DNA of 38,818 bases, from assembly GCA_009885695.1 (NCBI GenBank), contig VFKE01000186.1, positions 1-38,818 of the forward strand, read 5' to 3'. Within the stretch, counting starts at the first letter, position 1; every line of letters starts with the position of its first letter. Both the position numbers and the translations under genes were made by a program. The notes under the pieces were generated by a model, which was given only the letters and a program-made list of their open reading frames with translations, was not told the origin of the DNA and searched no databases. Shown in pieces: positions 1 to 9,532 of this stretch. The DNA is from Verrucomicrobiota bacterium (lineage in GTDB: Bacteria; Verrucomicrobiota; Verrucomicrobiia; Verrucomicrobiales; Verrucomicrobiaceae).

Positions 1-189
1 CCCCAGCAACTCCACCGCCTTCTCCGGCGCGATGGCTTCATGGAAATTATCCTCGACCATGCAGACCGCGAGCGGGTTCTGCTCTGCTTCAGGCCCGACA
101 TGGCGCACGGTGGTCACAAAGTCCGCAACCTTGGTCGCGATCAGGGAAAGGAGGCTGAAGATTAGGAGGATGTTGGCTATGGCGTCCAT
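1..189 (-). CDS. N-terminal part of a membrane protein (runs off the window)
   Basis: An open frame begins with ATG at 189 on the minus strand and stays open to base 1, giving 63 residues; the rest lies outside the window. The first 20 residues are hydrophobic (MDAIANILLIFSLLSLIATK), consistent with a membrane anchor or uncleaved signal. They are followed by a polar segment with ADFVTTVRHVGPEAEQNP and a charged stretch containing EAIAPEKAVELLG. I do not recognise the family. The competing plus-strand frame at 32-214 is a shadow with low-complexity Ser/Thr/Arg content. The gene could encode a small inner-membrane protein of unknown role. Confidence 0.55.
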   Translation of the reverse strand, partial: MDAIANILLIFSLLSLIATKVADFVTTVRHVGPEAEQNPLAVCMVEDNFHEAIAPEKAVELLG

Positions 190-389
190 GCCTGTGACTG
201 AGACTCGATTATAGAAGCCAGTGCAAGGCGGGGCACTATGTTCCTTCCTTAGGTGTCCAGACGCGGCAGGAGCCGTTTCTATGCGAATGGAGACAAGCGT
301 GGCTGAAACCGCCAGAATGCAAGGAAAGTGCAAGTGCGAACTTTTTTCTTGCCTGCAATTTAAGTCATAACTCCCTGACTCTCAAAGAG

Positions 390-462
390 AGCCGCCTGTC
401 GGACTCGAACCGACGACCTGCTGATTACAAATCAGCTGCTCTACCAACTGAGCTAAGGCGGC
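390..462 (-). tRNA. tRNA-Thr (anticodon UGU)
   Basis: The minus strand folds into a full cloverleaf. The 7-bp acceptor stem pairs GCCGCCT (462-456) with AGGCGGC (397-391). The D-arm contains AGCTCAGTTGGTAGAGC, the anticodon stem GCTGA/TCAGC encloses loop TTTGTAA with anticodon TGT, and the T-arm contains GGTTCGAGTCC. The base after the acceptor stem is T and CCA is not encoded, so the 3' end must be added after transcription. It reads ACA (Thr) codons. It stands alone between a leftward membrane protein gene and the rightward regulator gene. Confidence 0.97.
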
Positions 463-722
463 ATGTTTTTCATAACAAACTGGTCATGAAAATAGTAAAA
501 CGAGTCTCTGAGATTTTTCTATACTTGCTCGGTTCACGCGAGTCAAGCAGAGCGATTGAACTTGAAAGAATTAGTGCGTGCTCACCTGTCCTTCGCGTGA
601 GCTTGCCCCGACACCTCTCTGCGGCGGCAAGCACCAACAAACATGCCGGGCTCCAGCGTTGCAGCAGGATTAAGATTCCCGCTTGGCGACCCTCACCATC
701 TGTGCAAAACTCCCCTCCCCCA

Positions 723-2204
723 ATGCAAAGCAAAGCCAGCCCAGCGCCCGCCACACGATTGTTCATCGTGGATGCGGACACTGATTTCGTCACTTGGGCG
801 GCCTCCCACCTCAAGGCCCCCGGTGTCACGGTGGAAAGTTTTGCCCGTGGCGAAGATGCCCTCATCGCTTATGCAAAGGAGCGGGCCGATCTGGTTCTCA
901 GTGAAGCACGATTGCCCGGCATCACCGGAATCGAACTGCTCAAGCGCCTCCGTCAGCAGGATCCCAATGCCATGGTGCTGCTCTACAGCGGACCTGCGGC
1001 CACCAGCGCGGTGATCGAATCCATGCGCCTCGGCGCCTACGATTTCCTGCGCAAGGAGCAGCTGCCTTACGATCTACGGTCGGTCGTGGAACACGCTCTT
1101 GGCGCTGTGGATGCCCGCAAGGTCACGCTGGCCAGTGCCTCGCCCGTCACCTCCGAAAGCCTTCAAGAAACCATCATCGGCCGTTCCCAGGCCATGCAGG
1201 AGGTTTTCAAAATGATCGGCCGCGTCTCCCGCTCCGACGCCGCCGTGATGATCACGGGAGAGAGCGGTTGCGGCAAGGAACTCGTTGCCCGCGCCGTCCA
1301 CAAGTTCAGTCCTCGGACGCTGAAGGATTTCGTCGCCATCAATGTCACCGCCATCCCGGACAACCTGCTGGAAAGCGAAATCTTCGGCCACGAGAAAGGC
1401 GCTTTCACCGGCGCAGCCACGCAGCGCATGGGCCGCTTCGAGCAATGCGATGGCGGCACGCTCTTCCTCGACGAGATCGGCGACATGCCGCTCACCGTGC
1501 AGAGCAAGCTTCTGCGGGTCCTGCAAGACGGCGAATTCAGCCGGGTCGGCGGCAACGACACCCAAAAAACCGACGTGCGTGTCCTGGCCGCCACCAACAA
1601 GAATCTCGAAGATGAAGTCGCCGAGGGCCGCTTCCGCGAAGATTTGTTTTACCGTCTCAATGTCGTGCGCATTCACATCCCGCCGCTGCGCGAGCGGCGC
1701 GACGATGTCCGCACCTTGGCGGAATTTTTCCTCCATCGCATGGCGTTGCGGCGGCGCACGCCGCAAATGCGTTTCAGTGAGGACGCGCTCTCGATGCTTG
1801 AAGCTTACGATTGGCCCGGGAACGTGCGCGAACTGGAGAATACGATCCAGCGCGCTTGCGCCCTGTGCAACACCGACGTGCTTCTGCCGGCTGACATCCC
1901 CGTCGGCAGCAACACCCATCGAGTCGCCACGCCGATCCACACGCTCACCCGCATGCAGGATGCCTTGCAGAGCCTCATCCAAAACGCTCAAAGCATTTCC
2001 GACTTTGAACTGATGCCCTGGCTGGAACGTGAAATGCGCAAGGTCGCCCTGCGGCATTTCCAAGGAGACCACGACAAGGCCGGCAAACTTCTTGGTGTGC
2101 CCGTTCCGCCTGTTGTGAAAGGCGAGCATCGCCCAACGGATCCGCGCCCAGCACCGAAAGCCGCCTCCCCAAAGACATCCCCCCGCTCGCGCAAAGCTTC
2201 GTAG
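723..2204 (+). CDS. Sigma-54-dependent response regulator (NtrC family) with altered receiver and C-terminus
   Basis: This 493-residue protein has an N-terminal receiver domain (about 11-130), a sigma-54 AAA+ domain (about 148-385) and a short C-terminal region. AAA+ motifs are intact: Walker A GESGCGKE at 179-186, the sigma-54 contact loop GAFTGA at 226-231 and Walker B GGTLFLDE at 244-251. It should therefore be able to remodel RNA polymerase-sigma-54. In the receiver, the position that normally holds the phosphorylated Asp carries Glu61 (VLSEARLPG), while the switch Ser89 and Lys111 are kept. The C-terminal Fis-type helix-turn-helix starts normally (DKAGKLLGV) but continues as PVPPVVKGEH plus a Pro/Lys-rich tail, so the recognition helix looks lost or frameshifted. 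The ATG at 723 was chosen because the receiver fold begins just after it; an in-frame extension upstream to 486 has no domain character. Confidence 0.85.
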   Translation: MQSKASPAPATRLFIVDADTDFVTWAASHLKAPGVTVESFARGEDALIAYAKERADLVLSEARLPGITGIELLKRLRQQDPNAMVLLYSGPAATSAVIESMRLGAYDFLRKEQLPYDLRSVVEHALGAVDARKVTLASASPVTSESLQETIIGRSQAMQEVFKMIGRVSRSDAAVMITGESGCGKELVARAVHKFSPRTLKDFVAINVTAIPDNLLESEIFGHEKGAFTGAATQRMGRFEQCDGGTLFLDEIGDMPLTVQSKLLRVLQDGEFSRVGGNDTQKTDVRVLAATNKNLEDEVAEGRFREDLFYRLNVVRIHIPPLRERRDDVRTLAEFFLHRMALRRRTPQMRFSEDALSMLEAYDWPGNVRELENTIQRACALCNTDVLLPADIPVGSNTHRVATPIHTLTRMQDALQSLIQNAQSISDFELMPWLEREMRKVALRHFQGDHDKAGKLLGVPVPPVVKGEHRPTDPRPAPKAASPKTSPRSRKAS

Positions 2205-2211
2205 TAGAATC

Positions 2212-2293
2212 TGGAGTGCGGCGGCACGACACCGCTTTCACAAGCCGCGACATGTCGCGACTCATGAAAGCGCTGACACGTCAACGTACTCCA
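2212..2293. repeat. Nested palindromic element between the regulator gene and mfd
   Basis: Outer arms TGGAGTGCG (2212-2220) and CGTACTCCA (2285-2293) pair with one mismatch. Inside them GCTTTCA (2234-2240) pairs with TGAAAGC (2265-2271), and at the centre GCGACATGTCGC (2247-2258) is a perfect 12-bp palindrome. The element starts a few bases after the stop of the upstream gene and could fold into a long hairpin in the transcript. It may act as a terminator or be a REP-like dispersed element; the sequence alone does not decide. Confidence 0.6.
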
Positions 2294-2348
2294 AAAAAAT
2301 TCCGCCACGTCCGCGTTTCCCACGCCGGACGTGGTTCATCGTCGTTTC

Positions 2349-5300
2349 ATGCCAACACCGGCTACTACAATCATCACTCCACCCGCCGCTCCAGCGCTGG
2401 TGGACCGGGTGCGACGTGTCTCGGCGTTTTCCAGCCGACTGCGGAATTTCCAGGACGGCAAGGGCATCGTTCTCGATCACATCACACGTGAAGCCTGGCC
2501 TTTCGCCGCGGCGCTGACACTCAAGTCTGCCAAGCATAAACGCGCCTGGGTGCTGTGCCCTGATGCCCGCACTCAAGAACAGGTACACGCTGATCTCACC
2601 GCCTGGGGTGTGACATCCTGGTTTTTTCCAACACTGGCCACCAACGATGACACCAACGCGTTGGGCGATCCCGACACGCACGCAGAGCGCGTCTCCATTC
2701 TCGCACGCATCAATGGAAGCAACGCGGGTATCGTTGTGATCTGTGCCGGCAGCCTGGAAGAATCCGCGCCCGCGCCCGGTGAACTCGTGGCGTCCGGCAA
2801 GGATTTGCGCAGCGGGATGACGCTCGATGTTGAAACTCTGCTCGTCGACGTCGCCGATGCTGGATACGAACGCGTGCCGGTGGTGGCGGAGCGCGGTCAT
2901 TTCGCGCGCCGCGGTGGCATCGTGGATATTTTTCCATGGATGGCCGAGGAGCCGCTCCGGATCGAATTTCTCGAAGATAAAATAGAATCGCTCCGCGCCT
3001 TCGACATCCATACGCAGACCTCCGTGCGTCATCTCGACAGCGTCACCCTTCTCCTTCAGCAAAGCGCGGCTGGTGGCGACACGGCGAATGTCAGGGAGCA
3101 CATCCGCAGCGGCGACATGATCATCGCCATCGAATGTGTTTGGGAAAGTGGCACAGGCTTGGAGCCTGTGTGTAGCCCGGGCATTCTGCCCGGACCAGCA
3201 GAGGCCGGCAGAATGCCCGCCAAACACACAGGCTCCAAGCCTGTGCCACACGTCTTCATCACCAGCGGAGCTGACCCCAGCGAGGTGCAAGAAGATTTCA
3301 CCACGGCCATGTTCGAGAATCCACTCGGCGTGTTTGATGCCGGTGATTTCGTGCTGCACGAAGCCCGGCGCACGCGCTTTGCCAAGCAGGTCGAAGAATG
3401 GCGTCGTGATGGTTGGCGGGTGACGATGTTCTTTCACAACGAAGGCGAGCGCGAACGATTCGAGGAACTCATCGGAGCAGAATGGATCAAACAAAATGCG
3501 CTCGTGCTCGCATCCGGCCTGCTGCACCGCGGGTTCACTGTTCCGAGCGCCAGGCTGGCTGTGCTGACCGGCGCAGAAATCTTCGGTCGTCACCAGCACA
3601 CGAGACGCGTGCGGGGCACCAAGCTCGATGAAGCCCAGGTGCTGTGCCAGGCGCGTGACCTGCTGCGCGAAATGAAAGAGGGTGATCTCGTTGTCCACGC
3701 GGACTGCGGCATCGGTAAATTTACCGGCGTCGAAGTGCGCGGCGCGGCGCGCGAAGAAGTGCTCGTGATCCAGTATGCGGACGCTGCAAAACTCTTCGTG
3801 CCGGTGGCACAGGCCCATCTGGTCTCACGCTATGTCGGCACCGGTGGTCGAACACCTCCGCTTAACAAAATCGGCGACGCACGCTGGAGCCGGACCCGCG
3901 CCAATGCGGAACGCAGCGTGGAGGAGTTCGCCGCGAAGATGCTCTCCACGCAGGCCCAGCGCCAGACGGTCAAGGGATTCTCCCACACGCCCGACAACAA
4001 ATGGCAGGTGGAGTTCGAGCAGTCATTTCTCTATCGCGAAACGACGGACCAGCTTCGTTGCACCGAAGAGATCAAACGTGACATGGAAATCGAAAAGCCG
4101 ATGGACCGCCTGCTCTGCGGCGATGTGGGATTCGGCAAGACCGAGGTCGCTATCCGCGCGGCCTTCAAAGCGGTGATGAGCGGACGGCAGGTAGCGGTGC
4201 TGGTGCCCACCACCGTACTGGCGCAGCAGCACTGGCACACCTTCCGCGAGCGCATGTCCGACTACCCCGTCAAGGTGGAGATGCTCAGTCGTCTCACCCC
4301 AGGAAAAAAGGAGCGGGAAATTGTCCGGGACATTCGCGAAGGCACTGTCGACATCGTGATCGGCACGCACCGGCTGATCTCGCGGGACGTGCATTTTAAA
4401 AACCTCGGACTGGCGGTGATCGACGAAGAGCAGCGCTTCGGCGTAATGCACAAGGAGCGTTTCAAGGACTTGTTCCGTCTGGTCGATGTGCTGACACTCA
4501 GCGCCACGCCGATTCCTCGCACGCTCTATCTGGCGCTGATGGGCATCCGCGACATGTCCACCATCGAAACCCCGCCGCCCAACCGCCACCCGGTGCAGAC
4601 CACCATCTGCGGTTACGACGAACGCATCATGCGCGACGCCATCAACGCGGAGATCGAGCGCGGCGGCCAGGTTTTCTTTCTGCACAACCGCGTGATGAGC
4701 ATCGAGAAAGTGAAGGCCAAAATCGAGGCGCTCTGTCCGCAAGCGCGGGTGCTGGTGGGTCACGGGCAGATGGACGCCAACATGCTCGAGGACGTGATGC
4801 AAACTTTTGTTAATGGCGAGGCGGACGTGCTCGTGTGTACCACGATCATCGAGAGCGGTGTCGATATTCCGAACGCCAACACCATTATCATCGACCGGGC
4901 GGACCGTTTCGGACTGGCCGATCTTTACCAGCTTCGCGGTCGCGTCGGTCGCGGTGGCGAACGGGCCCACGCCTGGCTCATGCTCCCGCGCGACCTCATG
5001 TCCGGTGGGGATGCGCGCAAGCGCGTGAATGCAATCAAGCAGTACACCGCGCTCGGCAGCGGCTTCAAGATCGCCATGCGCGATCTGGAAATTCGCGGTG
5101 CGGGAAATCTTCTTGGCACCGAACAGAGCGGCCACATCGCGGCGGTGGGCTTTGACCTTTACTGCCAGATGCTGAAAGTCGCGGTCGCACGGATGCAGGG
5201 ACGCCGCGCCGCGTCACCTGCGGAAGTCAGCCTGCATGCCGCTTTTCTCTGCTTCAGCGAGGCGCAGTTCGCGCAGAGCGATCCGGCTTCCATGCCGGAT

Positions 5301-5666
5301 TCCATTTTGCAGACGCTTGCGCCCGTCTTCATACCCTCGGCTTACATCGAGGATGTAAAGCAGCGCATCACGGCCTACCGCCTGCTGGGTGAAGTAATGA
5401 AGCGCAAGGAACTGGATGCTCTGGAGCGCGACTGGCGCGACCAGTTCGGTCCCCTGCCCGCTGCTGTGGAGAACCTGCTCTGCTGTGCCGCACTGAAGCT
5501 CGCCGCCGCACACGCCGGCGTGAGCCAGATCGAGATCAAAGATAACAAACTCATGATTACAAAGAATGGCCGCTACCTCCAGCCGGACGGGAGGTTTCCC
5601 AGATTGACAGCGCAGGAGCCCCCCCTACTCTTGCGTGAAGCCCTTCAACTTTTACGAAGCCTCTGA
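2349..5666 (+). CDS. mfd: Transcription-repair coupling factor Mfd
   Basis: Mfd is a DNA translocase that pushes stalled RNA polymerase off lesions and recruits UvrA. The order of domains matches the family: an N-terminal UvrB-like region, a CarD-like RNA polymerase interaction domain near residues 440-510 (GDLVVHADCGIGKFTGVE), then an SF2 motor. Motor motifs are GDVGFGKTE (about 591-599), the DEEQ box (692-695), LSATPIPRTL and the RVGRGGE motif VI, followed by the C-terminal TRCF domain. Length (1105 aa) is normal. The ATG at 2349 was preferred over the GTG at 2331; neither has a clear ribosome site. A 102-bp palindromic repeat (3148-3249) lies in frame inside the N-terminal half, adding about 34 residues. 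The gene is followed almost immediately by the PpiC-like gene (1 base between stop and ATG), suggesting a shared transcript. Confidence 0.96.
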   Translation: MPTPATTIITPPAAPALVDRVRRVSAFSSRLRNFQDGKGIVLDHITREAWPFAAALTLKSAKHKRAWVLCPDARTQEQVHADLTAWGVTSWFFPTLATNDDTNALGDPDTHAERVSILARINGSNAGIVVICAGSLEESAPAPGELVASGKDLRSGMTLDVETLLVDVADAGYERVPVVAERGHFARRGGIVDIFPWMAEEPLRIEFLEDKIESLRAFDIHTQTSVRHLDSVTLLLQQSAAGGDTANVREHIRSGDMIIAIECVWESGTGLEPVCSPGILPGPAEAGRMPAKHTGSKPVPHVFITSGADPSEVQEDFTTAMFENPLGVFDAGDFVLHEARRTRFAKQVEEWRRDGWRVTMFFHNEGERERFEELIGAEWIKQNALVLASGLLHRGFTVPSARLAVLTGAEIFGRHQHTRRVRGTKLDEAQVLCQARDLLREMKEGDLVVHADCGIGKFTGVEVRGAAREEVLVIQYADAAKLFVPVAQAHLVSRYVGTGGRTPPLNKIGDARWSRTRANAERSVEEFAAKMLSTQAQRQTVKGFSHTPDNKWQVEFEQSFLYRETTDQLRCTEEIKRDMEIEKPMDRLLCGDVGFGKTEVAIRAAFKAVMSGRQVAVLVPTTVLAQQHWHTFRERMSDYPVKVEMLSRLTPGKKEREIVRDIREGTVDIVIGTHRLISRDVHFKNLGLAVIDEEQRFGVMHKERFKDLFRLVDVLTLSATPIPRTLYLALMGIRDMSTIETPPPNRHPVQTTICGYDERIMRDAINAEIERGGQVFFLHNRVMSIEKVKAKIEALCPQARVLVGHGQMDANMLEDVMQTFVNGEADVLVCTTIIESGVDIPNANTIIIDRADRFGLADLYQLRGRVGRGGERAHAWLMLPRDLMSGGDARKRVNAIKQYTALGSGFKIAMRDLEIRGAGNLLGTEQSGHIAAVGFDLYCQMLKVAVARMQGRRAASPAEVSLHAAFLCFSEAQFAQSDPASMPDSILQTLAPVFIPSAYIEDVKQRITAYRLLGEVMKRKELDALERDWRDQFGPLPAAVENLLCCAALKLAAAHAGVSQIEIKDNKLMITKNGRYLQPDGRFPRLTAQEPPLLLREALQLLRSL
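3148..3249. repeat. In-frame palindromic element inside mfd
   Basis: Two perfect 25-nt inverted arms (3148-3172 and 3225-3249; the left arm begins GTGGCACAGGCTTGGAGCC) enclose a second perfect 12-nt pair, GGGCATTCTGCC (3179-3190) and GGCAGAATGCCC (3207-3218). The whole unit is 102 bp, a multiple of three, has no stop in the mfd frame and is translated as roughly residues 267-301 (SGTGLEPVCSPGILPGPAEA and onward). The peptide is Gly/Pro-rich, as expected for a tolerated loop. It resembles in principle the Rickettsia palindromic elements that insert into genes. No second copy is visible in this window. Confidence 0.85.
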
Positions 5667-5667
5667 C

Positions 5668-6696
5668 ATGAACACATTCACACGATTTTCTTCCGCAGCA
5701 CTCTCCGCGTTGATCCTGCATGGCCTGGCCAGCCTGAGCATGGGCGAGACCTACAGCATCGCTGCCACGGTCAATGGCAAGCCCATCACCAGCAAAGAGG
5801 TGCGCGACGCCGTGGAAGCCCAGGAACAGATGATCCGCATGACTGTGAGGGACAGCGATGAAGCTCAGCGGCGGCTCTCGGACCTCCATGAACGGGCACT
5901 GGATGCGCTCATCGAGCGGCAGCTGGTGCTCAGTGAATTTGACAAGATGGGCGGGTCCATCAAGCCCGAATACATCGAAGATGAGATCAAGCGCATCATC
6001 ATTGAGAGCTTCGGCGGCGACCGCGAAAAGTTCATCGTCGAACTCGCCAAGACAGGCATGACCCTGAAAAAGTTCCGCGAACTACAGGAAAAACTGATCA
6101 TCGTGCAGGTGATGAAGCAGCAGCACATGCGCGGCCTCACACCTCCTACACCTGCGGAAGTGACCGCCTTTTACAATAAAAATTCTGACAAGTTTCGCGA
6201 TAAAGACTTCGTCAAAATCAGCACCATCACCATTCCAAAGTATCCCGTCGGAGGTGATGCCAGCGCGACCGTGGAGAGTCAGAAAAAAATCGCCGAGGAA
6301 GTGCGCACCAAGATCAGCGGTGGTGGTGACTTCACCCAGCTGGCCAAAACCTATTCCCAGGACAGTCATGCCGGCCTGGGTGGAGAGTGGGATTGGATCG
6401 AACGCTCGCAGATGGACAAGAAGGTCGCCGAGACCGCCTTCTCCCTCAAGACGGGTGCGATCAGCAAGGTCATTGATGTCGGCTCGAGTTACATGGTCAT
6501 CCTCTGCGTCGCCAAGCGCCCGGGGCCCGAGGTGTCCATCGACAAGGTCCGGCCTGACATTGAAAAGATCATCAAAGCAGAAAAGGGACGTGAAGCCATC
6601 AATGGCTGGCTCATCAGCCTGGCGCGCAAGTCCACCATCCAGCCCGAGCGCGTGCGCAGCACTTTCATGACGCGCATCGGCCGGGAAATAGAGTAG
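5668..6696 (+). CDS. Periplasmic peptidyl-prolyl isomerase, PpiC/SurA type
   Basis: From ATG 5668 the protein is 342 aa with an N-terminal signal peptide (FSSAALSALILHGLASLSMG), a SurA-N-like helical region starting at VNGKPITSKEV, and a parvulin domain (about 180-290) recognisable from DFTQLAKTYSQDSHAGLGGE and VAETAFSLKTGAISKVI. Family members help outer-membrane proteins fold in the periplasm. A GTG at 5635 would overlap mfd and put charged residues ahead of the signal peptide, so 5668 is preferred. It lies one base after the mfd stop and ends before a palindromic repeat at 6715-6803, which separates it from the convergent uppS. Confidence 0.88.
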   Translation: MNTFTRFSSAALSALILHGLASLSMGETYSIAATVNGKPITSKEVRDAVEAQEQMIRMTVRDSDEAQRRLSDLHERALDALIERQLVLSEFDKMGGSIKPEYIEDEIKRIIIESFGGDREKFIVELAKTGMTLKKFRELQEKLIIVQVMKQQHMRGLTPPTPAEVTAFYNKNSDKFRDKDFVKISTITIPKYPVGGDASATVESQKKIAEEVRTKISGGGDFTQLAKTYSQDSHAGLGGEWDWIERSQMDKKVAETAFSLKTGAISKVIDVGSSYMVILCVAKRPGPEVSIDKVRPDIEKIIKAEKGREAINGWLISLARKSTIQPERVRSTFMTRIGREIE

Positions 6697-6714
6697 ATGC
6701 CGGCCATTATTTGA

Positions 6715-6803
6715 GTAGCCGCGTCTCGTGAGAGCGCGGGACGATGGCGGACATACCATGGCCCGAACAAGATTCTTCCCGCGCTCTCACGAGACACGGC
6801 TAC
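6715..6803. repeat. Palindromic repeat (core of the GTAGCCGCG family) between convergent genes
   Basis: A 26-bp left arm (6715-6740, beginning GTAGCCGCGTCTCGTGAG) pairs with the right arm at 6778-6803 with one mismatch, around a 37-bp centre. The same core, GTAGCCG...CCCGC(A/G)CTCTCACGAGA...CGGCTAC, recurs inside the TA-flanked elements at 31568-31695 and 33806-33950, but this copy lacks their terminal TAGAGCATTTTAA repeats. It lies between the convergent stops of the PpiC-like gene and uppS, and could serve as a bidirectional terminator. Confidence 0.8.
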
Positions 6804-6806
6804 GGT

Positions 6807-7529
6807 TCACCCCACCCCACCGAAACGCCGGTCACGTCGGCTGAATTCTCGGATCGCTTCAACGAGCTGCGGCTTGCGAAAATCCGGCCAAAGTGTCTGC
6901 GTGATGTAGAACTCCGTATAACTGAGCTGCCAGAGCAAAAAATTAGAAATGCGCATCTCTCCACTGGTGCGGATGAGCAGGTCCGGGTCGGGAAAATAGC
7001 GGGTATAAAGATGCTTGCTGAAGACGTCGGCAGTGACCATGCCCTTGTCGAGATGGCCTTGCTCGACGCTTTCAACGAGGCTGCGGATGCCGTCGATAAT
7101 CTCCTCCCGCGCACCGTAGCTCAGCGCGAGGATGAGCGTGAGGCCGGAGTTTTGTGAAGTCGCTTCGATGGTTTTGTGGAGCTGTTTCTGGGTGCGCTCC
7201 GGGAGGTCGTGGAGCCGTCCGATGGCCTGCAGTCGCACGTTCTGCTCCATGAGTTTTGGCATTTTGATCTTGAGGAAATGCTCCAGCATTTTCATCAGCG
7301 CACTGACCTCTATCTTGGGGCGCTTCCAGTTTTCCGTGGAAAAGGCATACAGCGTAAGAAATTCCACGCCGACCTCGCCGCAGCCTTCAACAATCGCCTC
7401 CACCGAATCCGCGCCCCGGCGATGCCCCTCGGTGCGCGGCAGTCCGCGCTCCTTCGCCCAGCGTCCGTTGCCATCCATGATGATGGCGATGTGGCGCGGG
7501 ATTTTGAGGTCGTCAGTCTTGGCGCTCAT
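6807..7529 (-). CDS. uppS: Undecaprenyl diphosphate synthase (isoprenyl transferase)
   Basis: UppS condenses isopentenyl diphosphate units onto farnesyl diphosphate to make the C55 carrier lipid for cell-wall synthesis. The 240-aa product has the family signature HIAIIMDGNGRWAKERGLP with catalytic Asp19, then TLYAFSTENWKRP, LILALSYGAREEI and the C-terminal DLLIRTSGEMRISNFLLWQ. One oddity is that the C-terminal motif reads EMRISNFL, a normal variant. The ATG at 7529 lies 4 bases after the purA stop, pointing to a purA-uppS transcript. An upstream in-frame extension into purA exists but has no family match. Confidence 0.96.
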   Translation of the reverse strand: MSAKTDDLKIPRHIAIIMDGNGRWAKERGLPRTEGHRRGADSVEAIVEGCGEVGVEFLTLYAFSTENWKRPKIEVSALMKMLEHFLKIKMPKLMEQNVRLQAIGRLHDLPERTQKQLHKTIEATSQNSGLTLILALSYGAREEIIDGIRSLVESVEQGHLDKGMVTADVFSKHLYTRYFPDPDLLIRTSGEMRISNFLLWQLSYTEFYITQTLWPDFRKPQLVEAIREFSRRDRRFGGVG

Positions 7530-7533
7530 GCAA

Positions 7534-8853
<1,320 letters not shown>

Positions 8854-8921
8854 TCAAGTCGCAGGGTCTGACCTGTGATGGAATTTTCCGTCTGGCATCT
8901 GCATCGGGCAGTCAGTGATAT

Positions 8922-9470
8922 TCACGAACCCATCACGGAAATCAGGAACATGGCACCAGCACAGACGAGAAGGGAAATAAGGCCGATCATAATAAACAGG
9001 CTGGCGACTTTGTCTTTTTTCTTCACCTTGGGACCGAAACCCTTGCGCAGGCGAACCGGGCAGGGCGTTGCACCAAAACCGGTGATAACCACAGCAGCGG
9101 CTGGCGCACAGGTCCAAGACGACTGCGACTCCCCTTCCTCTAGGATTTTGGATGATTCCTCCACGGCGGGTTCCGGCGTGACGTCCCCTCCAACCAGAAT
9201 ACCCTCGACACTGCCAATTTTGAATTTTCCACCCGGCTTGATTGTGGCGCGGTCAAGGCGCTCGCCACCGACATGCGTGCCGTTCGTCGAGCCCAGATCA
9301 ACCAGTTCAATGTCATTTCCCATGAGCAAGATTTCACCGTGATGACTGGATACCGAGCTGTCCGGCACCACAATATCATTGCCCTCAGCGCGACCGACAG
9401 TCGCCCGGTCCACGGTGAGTTCAAATTCAAGCTTGGTGCCGTCCGGTGTGGTGAGTTGGAGTTTTGGCAT
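8922..9470 (-). CDS. FHA-domain protein with C-terminal membrane anchor
   Basis: The 182-aa protein begins with a forkhead-associated domain, the phosphothreonine-binding module: VGRAEGNDIVVPDSSVSSHH supplies the conserved GR and S-x-x-H residues, and VDLGSTNGTHVGGERL the N-G pair. After an acidic linker (about 100-120) come two cysteines and a basic stretch (FGPKVKKKDK), then one strongly hydrophobic helix at the very C-terminus (ASLFIMIGLISLLVCAGAM). It is therefore a tail-anchored protein with the FHA domain facing the cytoplasm. Partner kinases are not visible nearby. The ATG at 9470 (MPKLQL) is chosen because the FHA fold starts there; the upstream in-frame ATG at 9509 adds a low-complexity leader. 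Confidence 0.85.
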   Translation of the reverse strand: MPKLQLTTPDGTKLEFELTVDRATVGRAEGNDIVVPDSSVSSHHGEILLMGNDIELVDLGSTNGTHVGGERLDRATIKPGGKFKIGSVEGILVGGDVTPEPAVEESSKILEEGESQSSWTCAPAAAVVITGFGATPCPVRLRKGFGPKVKKKDKVASLFIMIGLISLLVCAGAMFLISVMGS

Positions 9471-9532
9471 TGAGCAATTAGAGTTAGCAGGCGTCTTGGC
9501 AGGAGGCAAGCAGTAGTGACGGCAGGATGCTG

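Noticed and set aside
486..722. Upstream in-frame extension of the sigma-54 regulator
   Set aside because: The extra 79 residues lack any domain character and the receiver fold begins right after the ATG at 723.
2262..3818. 518-residue minus-strand frame opposite mfd
   Set aside because: It has no domain features and mirrors the codon pattern of mfd, whose motifs are unambiguous.
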